NCBI GenBank assembly: GCA_006503535.1
Contig: QYRS01000002.1
Coordinates: forward strand, 4,588,001 to 4,652,000
Direction: 5' to 3'
Source: Arthrinium phaeospermum
Lineage: Eukaryota; Ascomycota; Sordariomycetes; Amphisphaeriales; Apiosporaceae
Length of the DNA stretch: 64,000 nucleotides
Below the pieces are notes generated by a model. The model did no database searches, was not told the DNA's origin, and saw nothing but the letters and a program-made list of their open reading frames with translations. Both the position numbers and the translations under genes were made by a program. Below are positions 34,447 through 43,743 of the stretch, one piece after another (within the stretch, counting starts at the first letter, position 1; every line of letters starts with the position of its first letter).

Positions 34447-35802
34447 CTAGCCCATAATGTCATCGATTGCCATACGATCAGCATCCTCCAAGGAAGTATC
34501 CAGAAGTTTTTGTCCGTTGGTTGCCTGTATCCCTTCCATTGCTTCGTCATGGTATTCCCAGTCGCTATCATCCTCACTTGCATCCACCATTGGCTCGTCG
34601 TCCACCTGCTCATCACCGCTTTCGTCGTCGGAGGGTGAGGAGGTCGGATCACGGCGCTTTGCCTTCCGGCGGGCTTGAGTCGAGCGCGTACATGCCGAGC
34701 CGCAAAGCTCGCAGGTGACCTTCCCGACCCTGGAAGGTCTACACTTGCAAACACCGCACAATCCCTTGCTTATAGCCTCTGCGTACCGTCGCTTTCTATA
34801 CGCCGACGCTTTGGCTTCCCGGGGTGCCTGCTCCAAGGCGCAGGGCTCGCAGGTTTTCTTCCCGGCCATCAACGGCCGTTGCTTGCAACGACTGCACAAT
34901 CCCTTGCCGAGGGCCTCTGCCACCTTCTGCTTTTTAGATTCCCCCGATCTTGCTTGGTAGCGTGCCGTTTTCGGGGCGCAGAGCTCACAAATTGTCGTTC
35001 CCGGCGGGGATGGCCTGTGCTTGCAAACCCTGCACATCCCCTTCTCCAAGGCCTCCGCGTAACGCCGTTTTGCTTGTAGGTGCTGTTTTTCTCTCGTCTC
35101 GGCTTTGCGTGGTTTCGCGGCTTCTTTCTGACGGCATCTTTCGCACTGGGTCCTCCCGTCCGAAGCCTTATCACCACATCTAGGGCACAGCCCTTGCGAC
35201 TTTCGAGAGTTGTATATCAACCTCTTACGTTCTGCCGCCTTCTTTGCAGCATCTTTGGCTTGGGATGAATCGGCATTCCTGTCCCTCCTCTCTTTGCCCG
35301 ACTGTGCGTGTTTCAAGCCGCATGGCTCACAAGAAGTCTTCCCGGGCCTTAACTGTCTGGCCCTGCAGAAGCGACAAAGACCGTTCTCCAGGGCCCTCTC
35401 GGATGCCTGCTTCGCCATCTGGGTAATCCTTTCCCTTCTTCCCGGCCTTGAGTTTAATAATTCTTTCTCCCTCTTTGATCTGACCAGAGAGCAGGTCTCG
35501 CAGGACAGCAGCCCATCCCTTCGCGGCCTCCGTTTGCAAACGATGCACAGCCCCGGCTCCGCCATCCGGCATTCGTCACATACTCTCTTACGTCCAGAAA
35601 CCGGGACTTCCTGACATCTCATACATTTCTTGGTAGCAAGAGCGAGACGTGGCGTCTCCTCTTCAACTGTCTGCCTTTGCAGAGTAAGCGATTGATCTCG
35701 ATCTCGAAAGGGCTGCGCCGGTAGGTACTCCCCGCCTGTGGATGGGCCTGATAACTGACCGGATTCCCGGACGTCTTGGGGTGTTCCCTCATTAGAATCC
35801 AT
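34447..35802 (-). CDS. CxxC-repeat protein B: seven C-x2-C-x11-C-x2-C modules, acidic tail, DRMAID end
   Basis: Single exon, 451 aa, start ATG 35802 (MDSNEGTPQDVRES). After an N-terminal stretch of about 70 polar residues come seven CxxC-pair modules: CMRC...CDEC, CIVC...CETC, CRFC...CEPC, CPRC...CERC, CRVC...CELC, CSRC...CEPC and CGVC...CELC, with 10-11 residues between pairs. Later modules are very alike, with a consensus GLCxxCKxRPxxxGKxxCExC and about 45 residues between module starts, so internal duplication is likely. Linkers are Lys/Arg-rich (KRRYAEALEKG, KRRYAEAISKG). The tail is strongly acidic (DDESGDEQVDDEPMVD) and ends DADRMAIDDIMG. This is the largest member of the local family. 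No known family was recognised; a zinc-binding array with a short C-terminal docking motif is my reading. Confidence 0.82.
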   Translation of the reverse strand: MDSNEGTPQDVRESGQLSGPSTGGEYLPAQPFRDRDQSLTLQRQTVEEETPRLALATKKCMRCQEVPVSGRKRVCDECRMAEPGLCIVCKRRPRRDGLLSCETCSLVRSKREKELLNSRPGRRERITQMAKQASERALENGLCRFCRARQLRPGKTSCEPCGLKHAQSGKERRDRNADSSQAKDAAKKAAERKRLIYNSRKSQGLCPRCGDKASDGRTQCERCRQKEAAKPRKAETREKQHLQAKRRYAEALEKGMCRVCKHRPSPPGTTICELCAPKTARYQARSGESKKQKVAEALGKGLCSRCKQRPLMAGKKTCEPCALEQAPREAKASAYRKRRYAEAISKGLCGVCKCRPSRVGKVTCELCGSACTRSTQARRKAKRRDPTSSPSDDESGDEQVDDEPMVDASEDDSDWEYHDEAMEGIQATNGQKLLDTSLEDADRMAIDDIMG

Positions 35803-35907
35803 GGTGCCTGCTGTGGATATGAGTCTTGGATAGCCTATATTAGACGATTCTTATCTGTCGCCCTCTGCTCTTCTTATGTATACGATCATCTGGAGAGTAA
35901 TCGCATA

Positions 35908-35920
35908 ACAATAGCATTGT
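35908..35920. promoter_or_regulatory. near-palindrome ACAATAGCATTGT upstream of paralogue B
   Basis: About 106 bp upstream of the ATG at 35802. It matches the paralogue A element at 33595-33607 in 12 of 13 positions. Confidence 0.45.
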
Positions 35921-36040
35921 GACTTGATCAGTGAACCCGTATTGTTGTAAGAGAAAACAACCTGTCCTGGTTACTAATGCTTTCAGATCCGGTTCACCTT
36001 TCAAAAGCTCTTGGCCTAGTGTTACGGACAAAAAGAAACG

Positions 36041-36053
36041 ACAAAGGCATTGT
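36041..36053 (-). promoter_or_regulatory. shared 13-bp element ACAATGCCTTTGT upstream of paralogue B
   Basis: The minus strand reads the same 13-mer as the plus strand at 33566-33578, without mismatch, about 239 bp upstream of the ATG at 35802. Confidence 0.55.
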
Positions 36054-36325
36054 GTGGCTCCTATGACAGGACTGTTGATGCCATGTCATTGCTATATCCA
36101 AGTTTTCGCAAGAGCGTTATACGTTCTATGCACTAACCATGAAGTCTCGTACAACTTATGCCAAATCAATACAAAACCTCTACACTGGATCATACGGTAC
36201 ATTATGCCCCAATATAATGAAAATTCGCTCAATACCAGCGTGGCGTCACCGTGTCTGAACCCCCCCAATACCCAGATAACAAATAACGAGAGAAACGTAG
36301 TTTTTGCTGCTACTCTGTTTTCCGT

Positions 36326-37024
36326 CTAGGCACAAGCTCTGAAGTCATTTTCGGACTTGCCTCTGTGGGTGATGGTCATGCTAAGACATTCGAGGTCAGC
36401 TTATTGCACGTAACCATACGGCTGTAGCAGATGGGCGAGCATAGTTGATGAACTAACCAGTAACTCTGGCTCGCGGAGGCCTTGGTCCACTTCCAGATGA
36501 CGCGGTCCGTGTTGCTACCCTTGAGACGGTACTCGAAGAGGTGGCCGTCCTTTTTGGCGATGTTCTTGCAGTCGCTGGGGAGCTTGTCCAGGATTCCGGC
36601 GTTGCCGCGGAACTCCTTGAGATGGGACGGGGCTAGGCAAATAGTTAGCAAGAGCAAATATGCATTTTGGATGTTATTAACCCCCTCGTACGGGAATGGA
36701 TGACACTTACCGTTATCCTTCTTCTTGCCAGTCTTGGAGTCGACATTCTTCTTGCCTGCGTTGTACGAGCTCTTGATTTCGTCCGCCTTCCAATCCTTCT
36801 GATCGTTCGCCTCCACTGTTACGCAGTATTGTTAGTCACTTGGGACCGAAATGCTTCGCGGTCATTATGTACGTACCGCCCTTGCAGGTGACATCAGCGA
36901 TAGTGGCACGAGCCTCGAGCATGGAAAACTCATCGCGGGCAGTCACGTCCACGTCGTTTTCAATAGGGGCGGCCAGAGCGGACGAGGCCAGGAAGAGGGT
37001 GAAGAGGGTCTTGGTTAGCTGCAT
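36326..37024 (-). CDS. secreted T1/F1-type guanyl ribonuclease family protein (four exons)
   Basis: complement(join(36326..36380, 36458..36632, 36711..36815, 36877..37024)), 160 aa. All introns have GT..AG ends, phases agree and CTAAC branch sites are visible. The signal peptide is MQLTKTLFTLFLASSALA, followed by an acidic propeptide-like stretch ending near EARA. The mature part carries the landmarks of microbial ribonucleases of the T1 family: His88 in PSHLKEF, Glu118 in LFEYRL, Arg128 in DRVIW and His148 in TITHRG, with four cysteines (47, 106, 143, 159) able to form two disulphides and the family's terminal NDFRAC block in the short last exon. The usual Tyr before the first His is replaced, so catalytic activity is likely but not certain. 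Such proteins cleave RNA after G and may serve nutrition, competition or host interaction. Confidence 0.75.
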
Positions 37025-37908
37025 GATGGCGGTTTTGATGGGTTGAAGGGGAACAAGAGATTCTGGAAGTATAGCTTGGTAGATGTGATTTTATTGTTGT
37101 GGTGATGGTAGAAGATAGGTAGACGGCGGTTTCGCTACCTCTTTATAAGTCCACGAAGCCATCATTGATGGCTATGTTCAGCCGAGCGAATCTATGTACA
37201 AGTGTAGTAAGAGTCTTCCATCGATCGCCCTGATAGATGCACGTTATTCCTTCACCGTCCATCGTGGCCTCGGCCATTCTTGGGTTGATGGGCTGTAACA
37301 TGGCATTGTTGGATACCCTGTGTAGGAGCTGATGGTGCCTTCGTAACTCTCTTACGATCTGCATGAAGATCACTGTGTCCTTAATGAACCAGTAATCCGC
37401 AATGCGTATACGCAAGTCTATTATTAGCTTAATGGGCAGCTTCTACCAACCCCAGTTTCCGTGCCGCATTCGTGGGGTAGAATAGGCAGACAAGTCTGAG
37501 TAAGCCTTTGCAGATTCATGTTGATCTTTTGCCATGATCAATTTAACAACCTCGGAATGGCAGGGTAGGTATTCTGGCATGGTGCTGGCCTTGATATGGC
37601 TCGGAGACCGTCCCCAATAAGAACAAATGAGACTGAACTATGTCACTTCTCCGTATCCGTGACCACCCTTTGCACTCACAATTTGCTGTACATGTCGTTG
37701 TTGTTACAGGCACCTTGTTTCTGGCCTTTTGTCTTTTGTTCTCTAATTTGAGAGCTCAGTACGGAGTACGAGATGCGAATAAAGATGGGACAAGCCCGTA
37801 CGCAGAGCTTCTGATTGGTCGCACAGCTCACTCTACGCTACGTGCTAGCCGCACCCGATCATTTATTAGGCCTGATGCGCTCTGCCGTTTTCAAATTGGT
37901 GAAACAAT
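37025..37908. other. intergenic region between ribonuclease gene and transposon
   Basis: It contains the ribonuclease promoter; beyond that I see no gene. An open frame at 37640-37987 runs across the transposon end and is not credible. Composition falls towards AT only past 37911. Confidence 0.5.
37141..37147 (-). promoter_or_regulatory. TATA box of the ribonuclease gene
   Basis: The minus strand reads TATAAAG, about 117 bp upstream of the ATG at 37024. Confidence 0.4.
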
Positions 37909-37910
37909 TA

Positions 37911-37950
37911 ACCGTGCGCACCCTTTAATTGAATACACCCCCCGTAAAAT
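37911..37950 (+). repeat. left terminal inverted repeat
   Basis: It begins ACCGTGCGCACC and matches the reverse complement of 40931-40970 at 31 of 40 positions by hand alignment. Many mismatches are C/T transitions, as expected after RIP. Confidence 0.75.
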
Positions 37951-40930
37951 AATTATTTTAAGCCGTTTTAAAGCAGTATCGTATTAATATATATACATTT
38001 AATTAATTAATTTAATAATAATAACGCGGTATATTTAATTAATTAAAGCTGGAATTTATACTATATATTTTTAAAAATAATATTTTTTATTTCCAGCGTT
38101 ATTTTATATATAAAATGCCTATTTTATTCTCTTATACCTTTTTTACCTTTATAAACTCCTTTTAAGCCTTTTTAATATTTAATAAGTCGCGAAATACCTT
38201 ATTAAGATTAAGTTTAACCTATTTCTTTATATTAAGCCTTAAAAATTTTAATTAACGTTTTATTTAATATTATTTTTATTTTAAATTAGCTATTTTCGTA
38301 ATATTTTAATCGATTATATAATTAGCTTTAATAAATAAATTATAAGCCGATTTATTAAATTAAACGTTATTTTATTATTAAATTAATAATATTTATTTTT
38401 TTAAATTTATAGATTTTTTTAATATTTTTTATATTTATAATAACCTCTTATTTTTTAATTTAAACTTTTTTTTTAATTATAATAATTTTAAAAGCTTCGA
38501 TTTATTATTTAATATAATTTTTAAATTAAAAAAAATAAATATTAATTATAAATTAATTTATTTAAATTTTTTTTAATATATATATATAATTAATATAAAT
38601 AATAAAAATAAATAAATAATAATATAAATCAATAATAATTTTATATTAAAATAAATAAATATTTTAAATAATAAAATTAAAAAAATTAAGCTTTTAATAA
38701 TAATAAATAATAAATTTTAAATCTTTTTTTATTATAATTTTCGATTATAATTATTTATTATCCCTTATAATATAAAGTTTAAAATAAATTCGGAGTTCGC
38801 GATAATATTATATTTAATTATTAAAAAAAAATTATTATACTCGTTTATATTATATAAATTTAAGATTTATTAAAAATTATTCGTATCGAATAATAAAGTT
38901 TTTAAAATTAGCGTATATAAATACCGGTTTTATATAAGTTTTTAAAAAAAACTTTCGAAAATAGGTATAAATTCTTATAATAAACGTTTATTTTTTAAAA
39001 CTTATAATTTTTTTTTATTATATATATATATATATTATTATTTTTAATCCTTTATATATTATTAAATATATATATAATTATTTAAGTTTTAATATTTATT
39101 TATATATATAATAAATATTAATATTAATAACGATATTATATTATATATTTATAAAAAATACTTTTAATAATTTTAAAAAAGTTATTTTATTAATTATATA
39201 TTATAATATTTTAAAACTAAAATATTTCGTTAAATCTATTAATCGGTTAAAGTTAATATATTTCGATATTATTAAAACCGTCGATAATACGATACCTTAA
39301 AAATCGAAATAAAAAATAGTTTTATATTTATATTTTTTTTTTATTATTTAATAAAAAATAAAAGCAAAAAAGAAAATCGGGAAAAACGACGATTAATTAT
39401 TTCGCGATTTCGATAACGAATACCGCGTTTTTATAAGGTTAAAGAAAGGTTATATAAATATAAAATAAAAAACTACGTTAATTTTTAATCGTTATTTAAA
39501 GATTTATTAAAATAAAATAGCGAAATAAATAACGTTAAAGTATTAATAAATAAGAAATAAAACGAAATTAATAAATAATTTTTTAATAATAAATATATTA
39601 TTATCGATTTATTATTAATTAATTATTATATAATTAATTAATTTATATATTTATTTAATTTAATTTATTATATAAAAATAATAAGTTTTATATAAATTTT
39701 TTTTTAATATAATTAATAAATTAATATTTTTTATAAAATAATTATAAACTAATTAATTTCGATATTATATTAATAAAAAGCTTTTTAAAAAGCTTTATTA
39801 TAATATTTTAAAAATATCCTTTTATATATTAATATCGATATTAATATATTTATAATATTTTTAATTTCTTTTAAATAATAAATTTTAAAGGAGTTAAAAA
39901 GGTTAATTTTATAAAGTTAAAGTTTATTTAAGGTATAAATTAATAAATATAAAAATTATATATTATTAATATAAACTTTTTATATAAACTTTAAATTAAT
40001 ATAAATTTTATAATTATTTAATATAAATAATTATTATTTATTCTTTTTATTTAATTTAATTTTTAATAAATATACTTTTTTTAATTATTATTAAATAATT
40101 ATAATATTATTTTAATTAAAATTAATATTAATATATTTCTATTTTATTATATATTAATTAAACTATTAAATTTAAAGGTTTTTATTAATGTATATAATTA
40201 TTAATGTAAATTTTTTATTAAGAGTTATAATAAATTTTAGTATCGTTATTTAATTAATTAAATAACCGGTTTTTTAATATACCTTTTTAATTTTAAAGGT
40301 TTTTAAAATATATAAGGTTTTTTTTTTTCTTTTAAACGTTTACTTCGTTTATATTAGTAATATTAACCGGTTTAATATTTTTCTCTTTCTTTATCGCTTT
40401 ATATTATTAGTAGAACTCGGTAATATTATCGGATTTAATTAAATTAGTTTTAATAAGATAAACGGCTTAACCGATTTTATTATAAATTATTAAATAGCGG
40501 TATATAAAGGCGTTAATTTAATTCTTTTTAATAATTTTTAAAAGGGCTTTAATTTAAAGAATAGATTTAATAAATTTAAAGGTGTATTTTTTAATAAAAG
40601 CTTTATCGTTAGTTTCTTTTTTTAATATTTAAGTAATTAGGAATTTTTTTTTTTTTTATAAGTTTTTATCGATTTATTTTTATTTCCGATTTATTTAAAG
40701 CGTCGCCGGCGCGTTAACGGAGCGTTAAGGGTATTATATCGTATTCGTAAACGGCCTTATAAAGTCCGGTATTTTTATTAAATGCGAAAATTATATTATT
40801 AACGCGGCTTTTATATTTAACTTTAAAATTATTAATTTTAAATTATATTAATATTATTATTAATTTATTATAAATTTATAAAGTATTTTCGTAATATTAT
40901 TATTTACTTTTGAAAGTGGTTTAATTTAGT

Positions 40931-40970
40931 GTTTTAATAGGGGTATATTCGTTTAAGAGGTGCGCACGGT
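40931..40970 (-). repeat. right terminal inverted repeat
   Basis: It ends GGTGCGCACGGT followed by TA. It pairs with the left end at 37911-37950. Confidence 0.75.
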
Positions 40971-40972
40971 TA

Positions 40973-41443
40973 ATCCAGTACTTACTGTAACTCGGCGTCC
41001 CTATTGCCTGGTAGTGAATGCTTCCTGGTCACATTGTTTACCCCAGATTCCTTATTATGTTGACTTACCCGATAGTTCATGGGCAGGTCTGCGATATATT
41101 GCCCTGGCATTTGACGGTCAGCATCGCCGGGGCAGTGATGGCGGGATGGGGCAGCTGAACATTTCCATTGCGCGTCTGGCTGCAGCAATGCCCCCGTAGC
41201 AGCCAATTTACGTCACTTGGGACCCAGAACCCAAAATAGAACACCGAACAGCTTCCTACTTAGACAGCCGTAAGGAAGACAATAACCAACGAGATACAGG
41301 CTTAATATACATCAGTATATGGAAATATATTTTCTTTGCGGATTCTCCAGGAACACCAGGGCATACAACTACAATAGCTACACCTCTGAACCTCGCCTGG
41401 CGACAACAAAGGCGCAATTACACCAATCACATCTTCACACACA
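40973..41443. other. intergenic, promoter of the DUF3632-like gene
   Basis: Normal-GC sequence resumes immediately after the transposon end. It is about 470 bp to the next ATG, with no gene. Confidence 0.5.
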
Positions 41444-42497
41444 ATGTCTTCCCCTTCAGCATTAGAACAGTGGGCGACCGAACAGTATGCCGCAACGGCC
41501 GCCCACTTCAACGACCCCGACTGCATGTTCGATTGGCAGATAGAGCTACACACGAAGGAGAGCAAGCAGACCATCCCAATTGTCCGAAGGCTCCTCCAAG
41601 ACGAGATCGACGCATCAGCTGCTGCATCAGAGATCGCCCAGATGTGCGAACCTCGCCTGGTGCCGAACCAGGACGTGCAATCGCCCCAAGGCCCGCATCT
41701 GGTCCTCTGCAGGGCCATTGAACACTTTGCCGACGACACGGCGAGCCGCACGAAACTCGCGAGCCTTCTCGTCGCGCTCTCCAAGATCGACGTCCGCGAT
41801 GCTAGCGGCAATCCGGTCAAGACGGATGAGGGTCGGGAGGCATTTTGGTCGGAGCTGCCGGGCTGGATTCTCGGGTGGCGCGACAATATGACAGGTTAGT
41901 AGCGCATCGACGAACGATTGACCCTTTGACTCGTCGAATGAATTGCTCCAGCTGACCATGGCGTTCTCTGATTATTCAATAGGTGTAGCCGATAGGGGAA
42001 GCTACGAGGACCACAGCGACTACATCAACGCGTGGGCACGGCGCTTCCACAACGGCAACCTGTTCCAAGCCCATTGGCTGGCGCAGATCGGCCAGACAGG
42101 CGGGCCCCATCGCTTCTACAACTACGCCACCGTGATAGCGCGCGAGCACCTGCGCGAAGCCCTGGAGACGAACATGGAAGACACGCCCCTGGGTCGCCGG
42201 CGCACCGAGCTCTACGTCGCGGGGATCCTGCCGTGGTTCTCCGAGGCCGGCGCCGCGCTGCTCCGGCTTTGCCGGGACGAGTATGGGCGTGATGGGGCCA
42301 AGAAGGTTTTCTGCCCGCCGTGGTTGGATGACGGCGTCGTCGACTACGCCTTCGTGGGCGACGATGGGTTTCACATGGAGCGCTGGGAATTTTGGAAGGC
42401 TGCGCTCCGTCGCGTGGCTGGGCTCGAGGGGATTAGTCCGGAGGTGGCTAGCGGGGCGGCGGCTGCGGCGGAGGAGATGGACAGACTTGGGCAGTGA
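41444..42497 (+). CDS. fungal DUF3632-like protein (one intron)
   Basis: Two exons, join(41444..41894, 41983..42497), 321 aa. The donor is GTTAGT, the acceptor AATAG, and the split codon gives Gly. The order of motifs, FWSELPGWILGWRDNM, then YINAWARRFHNGNLFQAH, then FYNYATVIAREHLREALE, then YVAGILPWFSEAGAALLRLC, fits the fungal DUF3632 family as I remember it: a mostly helical domain of unknown function, with a tryptophan-containing segment before a second helical block. No signal peptide, no membrane helix and no catalytic motif are visible, so a cytosolic protein is likely. Its 3' end converges on CxxC-repeat gene C. Nothing ties it to the metabolite genes except position. Confidence 0.7.
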
Positions 42498-42593
42498 TAG
42501 ATTGGACCCGAATACAGCGACATATGAATACCCCATTAGTACTTGAACGCCTGGGGACTAATGCATGAAGCCATCTGCCCTGAGACTGTTACA

Positions 42594-43478
42594 TCAGTTT
42601 ATTATATAATCAATCGTCATGCGGTCCAATCCAGTGCCCGATACAATCTCATCAACCATGTCAGTGTCTCCCAGGCCCGTCTCCATGTGATCCTGATCCT
42701 CGCTGTCCTCCACTTCTTCTTCGCCACCCTCCGGGTCTACTTCTGGCAACGCCGGATCGGGGATTTGGGCATCAGCAGTCTGCTTCCTTTCCCTTTCCCT
42801 TGCTCGTTTCTTGCTTCTGGTTAGCTGGTGACGTCCATTGGCTTCGTTACAGGGATCGCATGTAACCCGTCCCGGCGCCATGGGGCGCCAGGTACAGCGA
42901 ACACACATGCCAGCCTTCCGAGCAATGTCACTTCGCGCTTTCACCCTTCGAGCGTTTCGAACTCTGCAGTCCGCACAATAGACTTTCGTATCCCCTTCGG
43001 CCATAACCACGCCACATATTTTGCAGTTGCCATCGCGTTTGCTGCTCCACCTCGTTCGCCATAACTCGTCGTTCCTTTCCTTGCATTCCTTGCAGCGCTT
43101 GGAGTTGGCGTCCGGCGGCGCGCGTCCGCACCTCTTGCAAAGCCCCTGGGATTCCCACCCTTCCCGTTTCTCGATCGCTGTCTGAGTGTCATGGTTTTCC
43201 CGGACAACCTGACAAGCAGCGCAGCAAGTCACGCCCGCCCCGAGAGCTGGGCGCTTGCCGCAGTCTCTGCAGATACTAGAGTCCGGGCCCTTCGTTTGCG
43301 AGCTGCCACCCAGCTTTGCTACCCTGCGCTGGATCGTAACCGCTTTGCAGTCATCACACTTCCGCATGGGCTTCTCACAGAAGTTTGTTTTGCATTCATA
43401 GCACTTGTTATACTCCTTACCGGGCTCTAAGGCCTTGGGCTGGTGTAAAAGTGGCGCTATAGGGTTGTCAGTAGCCAT
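42594..43478 (-). CDS. CxxC-repeat protein C: five C-x2-C-x11-C-x2-C modules, acidic tail, DRMTID end
   Basis: Single exon, 294 aa, start ATG 43478 (MATDNPIAPLLHQPK). Five CxxC-pair modules: CYEC...CDDC, CRDC...CAAC, CKRC...CKEC, CKIC...CADC and CVRC...CDPC. The N-terminus and first module align with paralogue A (MAT-x-D, APLL/TPLL, CYxC-x-x-N-x-C). The second module has an extra Cys (TCCAAC). Lys/Arg-rich linkers precede an acidic tail (DPEGGEEEVEDSEDQD) and the end VSGTGLDRMTIDYIIN. A TATATAG sequence lies at 43541-43547 at the same distance as in paralogue A (about 65 bp), and the 13-bp element at 43617-43629. The gene sits between the DUF3632-like gene and the first P450. Function unknown; zinc binding follows from the motif. 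Confidence 0.82.
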   Translation of the reverse strand: MATDNPIAPLLHQPKALEPGKEYNKCYECKTNFCEKPMRKCDDCKAVTIQRRVAKLGGSSQTKGPDSSICRDCGKRPALGAGVTCCAACQVVRENHDTQTAIEKREGWESQGLCKRCGRAPPDANSKRCKECKERNDELWRTRWSSKRDGNCKICGVVMAEGDTKVYCADCRVRNARRVKARSDIARKAGMCVRCTWRPMAPGRVTCDPCNEANGRHQLTRSKKRARERERKQTADAQIPDPALPEVDPEGGEEEVEDSEDQDHMETGLGDTDMVDEIVSGTGLDRMTIDYIIN

Positions 43479-43616
43479 TGTGGAACGACCCTGGACATCG
43501 GTTTCCTGTCATATTCATTTTCCACTGTATTCCAACCATTCTATATACATAGATAATCAAAACTGTCAGACACAGCCACGTCTTTGTTGGGTCTCCAGCA
43601 ACTACATTGTCATAAT

Positions 43617-43629
43617 ACAATCCCTTTGT
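43617..43629 (+). promoter_or_regulatory. 13-bp element ACAATCCCTTTGT upstream of paralogue C
   Basis: One mismatch (G to C at position 6) to the perfect element of A and B, about 139 bp upstream of the ATG at 43478. An ACATTGT inverted half-site precedes it at 43604-43610, and TCTTTGTT lies at 43571-43578. Confidence 0.5.
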
Positions 43630-43743
43630 GTTTGCGATTGTGTATCAAAGCTATCTTTTGTGCTTGTGCATGTCTTACTTCCCTGTGCCTGGTCGACACT
43701 CTTTCTGGTAAAAGAATCAAGAATGCCCGTGTGAACTATCTGA

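Larger units (their letters stand above)
35803..36325. other. intergenic region: promoter of CxxC-repeat gene B
   Basis: It contains two shared elements (35908-35920 and 36041-36053) and the 3' flank of the ribonuclease gene. Otherwise AT-rich, with no gene. Confidence 0.5.
37909..40972. mobile_element. RIP-degraded DNA transposon with terminal inverted repeats, TA target-site duplication
   Basis: A 3.06-kb block of nearly pure A/T without any open frame of note. Surviving C and G are mostly in CG, CC or GG steps, while CA and TG are almost absent, the footprint of repeat-induced point mutation (CpA to TpA on both strands). Its edges are inverted repeats: the left end at 37911 and the reverse complement of the right end at 40970 share ACCGTGCGCACC and then 9 of 10 bases at positions 21-30 (GAATACACCC against GAATATACCC). 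Both ends abut TA, consistent with a Tc1/mariner-superfamily insertion. No transposase can be read. The size is larger than the common 1.9-kb Fot1 type, so it may be nested or another family. Confidence 0.75.

Noticed and set aside
34174..34638. 154-codon plus-strand frame overlapping the 3' end of CxxC gene B
   Set aside because: It overlaps a well-supported gene on the other strand and is hydrophobic by composition only.
32704..35802. CxxC-repeat genes as LIM, RING or MYND proteins
   Set aside because: The C-x2-C-x11-C-x2-C spacing has only four cysteines per module and no His ligands, unlike LIM, RING or MYND.
37640..37987. 115-codon frame running into the AT-rich block
   Set aside because: It crosses the transposon end and TA duplication, so it cannot be an old gene. 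The encoded sequence has no recognisable domain.
37911..40970. AT-rich block as a centromere fragment or mitochondrial insert
   Set aside because: Terminal inverted repeats, TA duplication and sharp GC borders fit a RIP-mutated transposon better. No mitochondrial genes are seen.
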